Origin: Opitutia bacterium
GTDB taxonomy: Bacteria; Verrucomicrobiota; Verrucomicrobiia; Opitutales; Seribacteraceae
Reading direction: 5' to 3'
NCBI GenBank assembly: GCA_002721705.1
Contig: PBLJ01000021.1
Coordinates: 1 to 36,618, forward strand
DNA: 36,618 bases
The notes beneath the pieces were generated by a model. It was not told the origin of the DNA, searched no databases, and worked only from the letters and a program-made list of their open reading frames with translations. Each line of letters opens with the position of its first letter. Position 1 is the first letter of the stretch. Position numbers and translations under genes: made by a program. Below, one piece after another: positions 31,190 through 36,618 of the stretch.

Positions 31190-33463
31190 TCAGTCCAACT
31201 TGTGCACGGTGTTCCAGATCTTGGTTACGATCTCGTCGCCATCCTCGGTTTCCACGTCCAAGTTGATTTCCATTTGATGAGCGGGTCCAATGGTCGGCAC
31301 TTCGATGAACACGGTCTTCCCGTCACCAAGTAGTTTGGCGCTCTTCACCTCGTAGGTTTTCTTGTCTGCCTCGCCCGATCCATATCCATGCGTCCAGCGG
31401 ATATTCGAGGAACGAATGGCGTAACTGGTGGGGTCTTCCGCCAATTCCTTGTCCAACTTCGAGGTGAACCCTATCTCCAAGCCATTGCCTTTGATTCGCA
31501 GGGCGTTCGGCATGGCGACGTTGATGCCTGTGTAACGCACGCGATCGAGGCCTCCCGGTTTTCCGGCATTGGTTTGCCAACCTTTGAGACCTGCGACGTA
31601 AAGTTGCCCATCCAATGGACTGAAGCGGGCGCGCATACAGCTGGAGGTGAAGCGAAGAGGGAATTTCACGACACCGCCTTGCATTTGGCCGCCCTTGTCT
31701 TCCTTCAGGACCAAATACAGGGCGCTGCGCCCATAGGACATATGAAGTAATTCCTTGTTGAAAGGTCCCCAACGATCGCTGGTCACCCATACTTGTCCGC
31801 CTCCTGAGTTATCCACTCCCTTGGGCAACCACGCCAAGGGCTTTGGGGCTTCCGATGGATCGAGGTGCTGTGGACGGCCGTTGGATCTTTCGCGAACGGT
31901 GGGAGTGGTCTTGAATTGCTCATAATCCGCCGCGACGTCGATCACGCCGTGGAAACTACCCGGCTTCATCCAGTTGATGGGAGATCTCGGAACAAAGGTG
32001 CCTTCGTTGTCACCGCTGGTCACTTGCCCATCAGGGCCCACTCCCATGCCATTGGGAGCTCGTAGTCCGGTGGCATACCGCTCGAGGCGACTACCGTCCT
32101 TCGACACCTTGATGATGGACCCATGGTGACGTCCGAGACGCTCGAAGCTGCGCCCGCCGGAACGCACGGGGCTGCCGAAGGCGAAGTAAAAATTGCCTGC
32201 CTTATCCGTATGCAGGTCGAAGCAGAAAGCGTGAAACCCGCTGGTAAGGTCCCAGTCGTTATTGAAATTCTCGTAGAAATCCGCCTCGTCATCTCCGTTC
32301 AGGTCGTGAAAGCGAGTGATCTGGTCGTCGGCCACGGTGTAGATGACGTCGTCCACGATTTTGAGGCCCAATGGTTCGTGCAAGCCCGCTGCGAAGCGCT
32401 TCCACTCCAAGTTCTCCAGGTTTTCATCGATGTTGCGAATCAGCCAAACGTCGCCGTCCCAAGTGGAAACCGCCGCGCTTTTGCCGTCCTTGAAGAAGTC
32501 GAACCCACCGATTCGCATCTGCATGCCATAGGGGTTTTTGTAAGGCACCGTGAGCCGATCGATGACGTACGATTTCTGCTCTTTCGAGACTTCGCCCTTG
32601 GTGGACACGGTTTCCTTCCATCGGGTTGGACTCCCCTTGGTCAGTTTAACCAAATCCTCGAGTGCGGGAGCGGCCTGCCTGAGTTTTTCGGGACTTTCCC
32701 TTCCGTACAGTACCTGAAAGGTGGACACGCCTTTGCTGGCCGGCAAGTGAAGCAGGGTCAGGCCGTCCTTGACTTCCAGTTTGGCTCCTTTGGGTTCATG
32801 GACCGTAGTCACGACGGAGGCATTCTGGGCATCGGACAACACGATGGTCTTGTCCTTCCCGTCTCCTTGGATGCGAATGGTTCTAACGATGACCGAGAGC
32901 CCGTCTTTCTCGACCAAGGAAGGCGATTCCAGCACCTCGGCTTTGCCGACGCTGTACTTCAGGGCCACTCGATCTCCGTGGACGTAAAGTCCGCCGAACT
33001 TGGCCCATTCTCGAGGCAAGGGTCCCAGAGGTGAGTATTTCCCCTCTCTTGGGTCAGCCAGCTCACCTTGTGGCGAAGCCCACCCAGGCACGGCTTGCGT
33101 CACGAAGACTTTTTCGCCGCCGTGCGACGGAAACCTACCGTGTCCTCCGGTGAAAGGAAGCCCTTCCAGTTTCAGTCCTCCCTTGGTCCAACCGGCGGCC
33201 ATTCGCATGGTGTCGCCATCGAAGAGGGCGCAGGCATTGCCGGATTCATTCAAGCGTATCACGATCGCGCGATAGGCTACGTTGTCACCCTTGGCGTCGC
33301 GTCCCAACTTGACCGCGGTACCCACCCAGGAACCGTATTTGCTGGGAAAGGCCTCGATGGGGATGGATAGGGTGAGAGCTGCCAATAGGCACCATGAGAC
33401 TGCTGTTGGCAGTCGTCTTGCTAGACGGGAAAGAGAAGGTTGGATGGGTTTCTTGGCTTGCAT
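31190..33463 (-). CDS. DUF6797/beta-propeller exported protein (PVC dehydrogenase-like)
   Basis: This 757-aa protein has an N-terminal signal segment (residues about 1-38), a DUF6797-like domain (about 45-200) and a six- or seven-bladed NHL/PQQ-type beta-propeller. Propeller cues include GGFDFFKDGKSAAVSTWDGD, a calcium-like Asp-rich DLNGDDEADF loop, and GLRAPNGMGVGPDG. The C-terminal domain is similar to that of the partial protein at 35971-36618. The heme-binding CxxCH often fused to such PVC proteins is not present. I chose the ATG at 33463; the longer frame starts with TTG. It may oxidise or bind sugars, but the function of this group is not established. Confidence 0.78.
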   Translation of the reverse strand: MQAKKPIQPSLSRLARRLPTAVSWCLLAALTLSIPIEAFPSKYGSWVGTAVKLGRDAKGDNVAYRAIVIRLNESGNACALFDGDTMRMAAGWTKGGLKLEGLPFTGGHGRFPSHGGEKVFVTQAVPGWASPQGELADPREGKYSPLGPLPREWAKFGGLYVHGDRVALKYSVGKAEVLESPSLVEKDGLSVIVRTIRIQGDGKDKTIVLSDAQNASVVTTVHEPKGAKLEVKDGLTLLHLPASKGVSTFQVLYGRESPEKLRQAAPALEDLVKLTKGSPTRWKETVSTKGEVSKEQKSYVIDRLTVPYKNPYGMQMRIGGFDFFKDGKSAAVSTWDGDVWLIRNIDENLENLEWKRFAAGLHEPLGLKIVDDVIYTVADDQITRFHDLNGDDEADFYENFNNDWDLTSGFHAFCFDLHTDKAGNFYFAFGSPVRSGGRSFERLGRHHGSIIKVSKDGSRLERYATGLRAPNGMGVGPDGQVTSGDNEGTFVPRSPINWMKPGSFHGVIDVAADYEQFKTTPTVRERSNGRPQHLDPSEAPKPLAWLPKGVDNSGGGQVWVTSDRWGPFNKELLHMSYGRSALYLVLKEDKGGQMQGGVVKFPLRFTSSCMRARFSPLDGQLYVAGLKGWQTNAGKPGGLDRVRYTGINVAMPNALRIKGNGLEIGFTSKLDKELAEDPTSYAIRSSNIRWTHGYGSGEADKKTYEVKSAKLLGDGKTVFIEVPTIGPAHQMEINLDVETEDGDEIVTKIWNTVHKLD

Positions 33464-33556
33464 GAAAGCAATGCTTTTCCTCTCCACCGAGCCGTCAACG
33501 CGAAAGGGAGAGAAAAGGTAAAATGTAATCCCCAAGCAAACCTACGCTGGAATCGA

Positions 33557-33572
33557 TCAGGCAAGAGCCTGA
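33557..33572. terminator. Short hairpin downstream of the mosaic inhibitor gene
   Basis: TCAGGC-AAGA-GCCTGA forms a 6-bp perfect stem with a 4-nt loop, 26 nt past the stop of the gene at 33599-35848. There is no U-run, so it is at best a weak terminator or processing hairpin. Confidence 0.25.
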
Positions 33573-33598
33573 ACGGATGATGGGGGGGAAGAGAAGAA

Positions 33599-35848
33599 TC
33601 AATCGGGAGCGGTTTCAGGGTTCTTGTCTCGCTCCATGTTTTTCCTGATCCATCCAGCCAGAGTGCTGCTGCCCATGCCGTAACCGCCCGGCAAAGGACG
33701 AAGATCCTTGGTTTGCAAGCGAGGAGGGGGACCCCAATGCTTCGGGAAAGGTTTTCTGCCAATACCGGGCTTGATTGGTTTCGGCTTCACCGGAGCGGGC
33801 CGAACAGCGCCACCCTTTGCTCCATAGATCATTTTGTAGACTTCCTGTGGTTGCCTTCGTTGCCCGGTTCTTTCGTTGAACCACGGGCTGCCCCCAGCGA
33901 ATACCATGCCCGCAGGAATCTTTTTCCCACCCGCGATCCATTCCTCATAGGTAGGAACGCCGCCGTTGCCTCCTTTACCACTTTTCAGGGCAGCCAGTTG
34001 CTTTTCCAAGTCAGCCAATTCGGCTTGAAACTTCTGATGTCCATCAGGGGTGAAGCGGGCGCGCTTGGCGAAATCCTTCATCTTGGCGATCCGCTGCTCC
34101 AGAGTTTTGATCTCGGCCTGTTTCTCGCCGTCTGAGGAGCCTGTGTCCTTGCCTCCGACCACTAGGGTTAGCTTGAAGGTTTTCGCGGGCGGATTTTTTT
34201 CCCAAGGACGTTTATACTCCAAGACAATGGTGCCTTTGCCCGCGGCCATTGTCTCGAAGGTGGCGGTGGAGATGCCGGGCGCTCCGATCAATTGATTGGA
34301 AGCTCGGTGCGTGACCTTGCCGGCCAACTTCACCACTTCGGACTTGGTCGCGTCGTTCCAAGTGAACCCGGTAGTTGGATTGCCGGCCAATCTGATGGAA
34401 ATTTGTTGTCCGACGATGGAGTTTATCGTTCTGCCGTTCGAACTTTGGGTGAAGGCCAGATTGATGGGGATTGGTTTGGATCGATCCAACTGGACTGGCT
34501 TCTTGCCCCCCTTACCCAAGGTGATGCTTGAAATATTTACCCCTTTGGTTGGAGCGTCGTCTGCAATTCGGGTGTCTTGCGTGTAGCAGGCCAACAATAG
34601 GCCTTGCTTGTCGAAGCGCAGGCCGAGACGTTGAAAAGGCGGCACGGGACGCCCCAGGATCTCCGCAGCCTCCTTGTATAGCTCGTCCAGAGTCTTTGCG
34701 GGGTGGCCTTGTTTGTGGGAACCGATTTCCTCTCCCTTCTCGATCCAGCCCTTGTTTTCCGGCTTGGCGGGTGGTTGGTCAGGGGCAACGAGGCGAGGGC
34801 GACCGGAGAACGATTTGTAACGCCGCTCGACCACCTTGTTGTTTGCCACCACCACTTCGGTCGTATGCCCGAAGCCCACCCAACTACTCCAGCGCTTGCT
34901 GTAGGTATAATTCCCACCGCACTCCTCTTTCAGTTTTTCCCAAGTGTTCTGGCTTTTCTTTAATTGGGCGACTTTCGCCTTGTCGACTGGGCCTCCTCCG
35001 CCGGGTCGAAACACAGGAGGAGCGACAGGATCGGGTCGAGGTGGTGGAGCAACCAGTTCCGGAGCGGGTCTGGGAACCGGCTGAATTTGAATAGGTTGCG
35101 GCACCGGTTGAAACTGAATGGGCTGAGGAACCGGTTGGATGCCTACGCGTCCGTTGAGCTCGCTGTATTTCACCGATTTCACCGATTTTAACTTCTCCAT
35201 GGCTTGTTCCACGTTTACGTCGGCCGGCAACGTCACGTGCAGGATGGTGTTGTTGAACATCGACTTCTTTATTTCGATGCCGGGAATGGCGCCTGCCAGC
35301 GCCGCTTTGCACGCATCCTTATCCAAGCCTTTTTGCATGCCGACCAACAATTCCCCATCCGCATAGGAGTTTTGCGGATGCTTCGCCGCAAATGCCTTGC
35401 TGACAGTTGGGCGTTTGCCGGCCCCTTTTCCCGAGGCCGCATCCTTATCCAGGTTTTGTTGTATCCAACGAGCCAAGGTACCGCTGCCTCGGCCATAGCC
35501 ACCGGGCAAGGGGCGAAGGTCGCGCGTTTGCCGTAAGGGAGGCGCGCCCCAATGGGCGGGGTAGGGTTTGCCACTTGGTCCTTTGAGTACTTTTTTCGGG
35601 TTTTTGCCGGGCGCTTTAGGATTTACGGCGTCCAAGGCTACCAGGCAACTTTGGCATTTACCTTCCTTGGCGCTGCACTTCTTGCATAACTTGAAAGCGG
35701 CGCTACTGGTAAAGCCCTTGCACTTGGGGCATTCGCCTATGGCTTGGATGTATGCCAACCGACTGCATTTGGTGCAGAGCTTGGCTACGGCGAAGTTGGG
35801 AAGAGCCAGCAAGAGGGTGAGCAGAGTCAACAAAGAGAACTTATTCAT
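33599..35848 (-). CDS. Exported mosaic protein with I9-like and chagasin-like inhibitor domains
   Basis: This 749-aa protein has a signal peptide (1-22). Next come four CxxC knuckles (Cys25/28, 40/43, 55/58, 64/67), likely a double zinc ribbon, and a repeat motif (95-137). Residues about 160-236 resemble a subtilase propeptide/I9 domain, ending VKYSELN. A Pro-rich repeat (237-261) leads to a DUF6174-like domain (about 300-440). Residues about 482-565 form a chagasin (I42) domain with Asn490-Pro-Thr-Thr-Gly494, GAPG (522-525) and Arg547-Pro-Trp-Glu. A coiled coil (575-625) precedes a second copy of the repeat motif (700-742). It may be a protease inhibitor or sensor. I chose the ATG at 35848 because a signal peptide follows. 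Neighbours are propeller proteins. Confidence 0.8.
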   Translation of the reverse strand: MNKFSLLTLLTLLLALPNFAVAKLCTKCSRLAYIQAIGECPKCKGFTSSAAFKLCKKCSAKEGKCQSCLVALDAVNPKAPGKNPKKVLKGPSGKPYPAHWGAPPLRQTRDLRPLPGGYGRGSGTLARWIQQNLDKDAASGKGAGKRPTVSKAFAAKHPQNSYADGELLVGMQKGLDKDACKAALAGAIPGIEIKKSMFNNTILHVTLPADVNVEQAMEKLKSVKSVKYSELNGRVGIQPVPQPIQFQPVPQPIQIQPVPRPAPELVAPPPRPDPVAPPVFRPGGGGPVDKAKVAQLKKSQNTWEKLKEECGGNYTYSKRWSSWVGFGHTTEVVVANNKVVERRYKSFSGRPRLVAPDQPPAKPENKGWIEKGEEIGSHKQGHPAKTLDELYKEAAEILGRPVPPFQRLGLRFDKQGLLLACYTQDTRIADDAPTKGVNISSITLGKGGKKPVQLDRSKPIPINLAFTQSSNGRTINSIVGQQISIRLAGNPTTGFTWNDATKSEVVKLAGKVTHRASNQLIGAPGISTATFETMAAGKGTIVLEYKRPWEKNPPAKTFKLTLVVGGKDTGSSDGEKQAEIKTLEQRIAKMKDFAKRARFTPDGHQKFQAELADLEKQLAALKSGKGGNGGVPTYEEWIAGGKKIPAGMVFAGGSPWFNERTGQRRQPQEVYKMIYGAKGGAVRPAPVKPKPIKPGIGRKPFPKHWGPPPRLQTKDLRPLPGGYGMGSSTLAGWIRKNMERDKNPETAPD
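33623..33754 (-). repeat. Terminal 43-aa motif, C-terminal copy
   Basis: Residues 700-742 of the mosaic protein share an HWG-x-PP start, a DLRPLPGGYG core and a TLA-x-WI end with residues 95-137. The two copies bracket the whole protein. The family is not recognised. Confidence 0.8.
35073..35143 (-). repeat. 27-bp tandem repeat coding a Pro/Gln-rich linker
   Basis: About 2.6 copies of a 27-bp unit, starting at 35073, 35100 and 35127, encode a Q-P-V-P-Q-P-I-Q-type linker in the mosaic protein. Copies differ at a few bases. Such units may vary in number between strains. Confidence 0.75.
35438..35569 (-). repeat. Terminal 43-aa motif, N-terminal copy
   Basis: Residues 95-137 of the mosaic protein carry the same motif as residues 700-742, with HWG, DLRPLPGGYG and TLA-x-WI in the same order and spacing. 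Confidence 0.8.
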
Positions 35849-35892
35849 TGGGCGACTGGGTTGAATGCAAACCAAGGCAAAAACGATTTGTC

Positions 35893-35952
35893 CCTAGGCT
35901 TTTCTTTGCCCTAGGAATACGCTGATTTCCATTGATGGTCAAGACCTAGGGC
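35893..35952. promoter_or_regulatory. Three CCTAGG sites upstream of the mosaic gene
   Basis: CCTAGG occurs at 35893-35898, 35910-35915 and 35945-35950 in the 122-bp spacer between the partial propeller gene and the mosaic protein gene. The second and third are part of an 8-bp inverted repeat (GCCCTAGG at 35908-35915 and CCTAGGGC at 35945-35952). This could be an operator for the mosaic gene or a terminator stem for the upstream gene. Confidence 0.35.
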
Positions 35953-35970
35953 TTGAGCCGATGAACGCTG

Positions 35971-36618
35971 CTATTCAAGCAGGCTGTTCAGGGTGTACCA
36001 GGCCGTGTTGTTGGCCGTACCCGTTCCGTCCTTCGCCTTGTAAACACCGACTTTTAATATGATCTTGTAGACGCGTTCCGTCTCAAGAGGTACCTCGAGA
36101 TGTACGCTCCGACCGTCCTTGGCCACCGTGACTTTAGTGGGGGCTTCTTTCTTGTGGTTCGTTTTGCCTGAACCGTAGCGAGGGTGGTAAGCGTAACCCC
36201 ATCGTTCCACCATGTAATTTGTTGCCTCTTTTGCCATGGTGGGATCGACGGGTTTGGTGAAGGTGATCGTAAAGCCGGTCTTGGTGAGCTTGACGTCATG
36301 CATGGAAAAAGGAGTGGTTTTTCCATCCCATGCAACCCGTTGGAGGCCATATTCCTTGCCCCCTGCCGATCCCCATCCCCGACCGGTCTGACCTACCCAA
36401 AGACTGCCGTCCCCCGCAAACACGTGTCGGATACAGCCCGTTTGCAAACGATTAATGAAGTCGAAGATGACGCCTTGGTACTCGCCGGCCACCTTTTGCA
36501 GCGAGACCCGCATGATATTCGAACGGCTTTGGTCTCCGATGAACATTTGTCCCTCGAAGGGGCCGAATTTGCCGCCCGTGTAGTCAAATATGGGTTCACC
36601 GGGAGAATTTGCCAATTC
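35971..36618 (-). CDS. Beta-propeller exported protein, C-terminal fragment
   Basis: The frame is open to the right edge of the window, so only the last 215 residues are seen; no start is present. Propeller-type sequence (FEGQMFIGDQSRSNIMRV, GDGSLWVGQTGRGW) is followed by a C-terminal domain that matches the end of the protein at 31190-33463 in order and style, including a RYGSGKTNHKKE versus GYGSGEADKKTYE segment and a closing beta-rich region. It is therefore a paralogue or family member of that protein. The two flank the mosaic inhibitor-like gene, all on the same strand. The function is unknown beyond the PVC propeller-dehydrogenase type. Confidence 0.75.
   Translation of the reverse strand, partial: ELANSPGEPIFDYTGGKFGPFEGQMFIGDQSRSNIMRVSLQKVAGEYQGVIFDFINRLQTGCIRHVFAGDGSLWVGQTGRGWGSAGGKEYGLQRVAWDGKTTPFSMHDVKLTKTGFTITFTKPVDPTMAKEATNYMVERWGYAYHPRYGSGKTNHKKEAPTKVTVAKDGRSVHLEVPLETERVYKIILKVGVYKAKDGTGTANNTAWYTLNSLLE

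Noticed and set aside
32123-33034. 303-aa plus-strand open frame opposite the DUF6797/propeller gene
   Set aside because: No domain, no signal peptide and no ribosome-binding site; the opposite strand encodes a clear exported protein.
35073-35143. Possible CRISPR-like array
   Set aside because: The repeat units are contiguous, without spacers, in frame and code for a Pro/Gln linker. It is a coding tandem repeat.

Overview
The window looks like chromosomal DNA from a member of the Verrucomicrobiota (PVC superphylum). The evidence is the gene content: two secreted Cys-type sulfatases, a protein with planctomycete-type cytochrome c domains fused to an FGE-like domain, two very long prepilin-like proteins of the Verru_Chthon cassette A type, a DUF6797/beta-propeller protein and an SHD1-type exported protein. 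I see no rRNA, tRNA, CRISPR array, insertion sequence or phage gene. Coding density is high and no gap between genes exceeds about 180 bp. All assignments come from reading motifs by eye; no database search was run.

Layout. (1) 1-4930, minus strand: apbE-like flavin transferase, a 71-aa membrane protein, a pyrimidine-dimer glycosylase, two sulfatases, and the start of a Tat-exported protein that runs off the left edge. (2) 5063-6796, plus: an exported protein with two c-type heme domains and an FGE-like domain. (3) 6889-17101, plus: two tandem paralogous giants of about 1,515 aa with GspK/PilX-like N-termini, then a small secreted Pro-rich/acidic protein. (4) 17136-20816, plus: a compact D-glucarate (or stereoisomer) catabolic operon made of a GntP-type permease, glucarate dehydratase and 5-dehydro-4-deoxyglucarate dehydratase. 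(5) 20845-21642, minus: an exported SHD1-type protein. (6) 21723-27253, minus: a tightly packed five-gene operon of aldo/keto reductase, DUF3311-like small membrane protein, sodium:solute symporter, MetE-like zinc methyltransferase and enolase-superfamily enzyme. This is probably a catabolic system for an unknown carbon source. (7) 27403-31142: an exported protein of unknown function, a DCC-type thiol oxidoreductase, hisI on the plus strand, and an EF-hand/esterase fusion. (8) 31190-36618, minus: a DUF6797/propeller protein, a mosaic exported protein carrying two protease-inhibitor-like domains, and the 3' end of another propeller protein.

The overall theme is scavenging of polysaccharide or sulfated organic matter: exported sulfatases and an esterase, sugar-acid permease and dehydratases, a sodium symporter, and a large set of surface proteins. 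The points most worth following up are: the mosaic inhibitor protein at 33599-35848, with its duplicated terminal motif; the five-gene operon at 21723-27253; a CBM5/12-like insertion in both the symporter of that operon and the second giant pilin-like protein; and the HisI variant whose metal-binding Asp triad is replaced.
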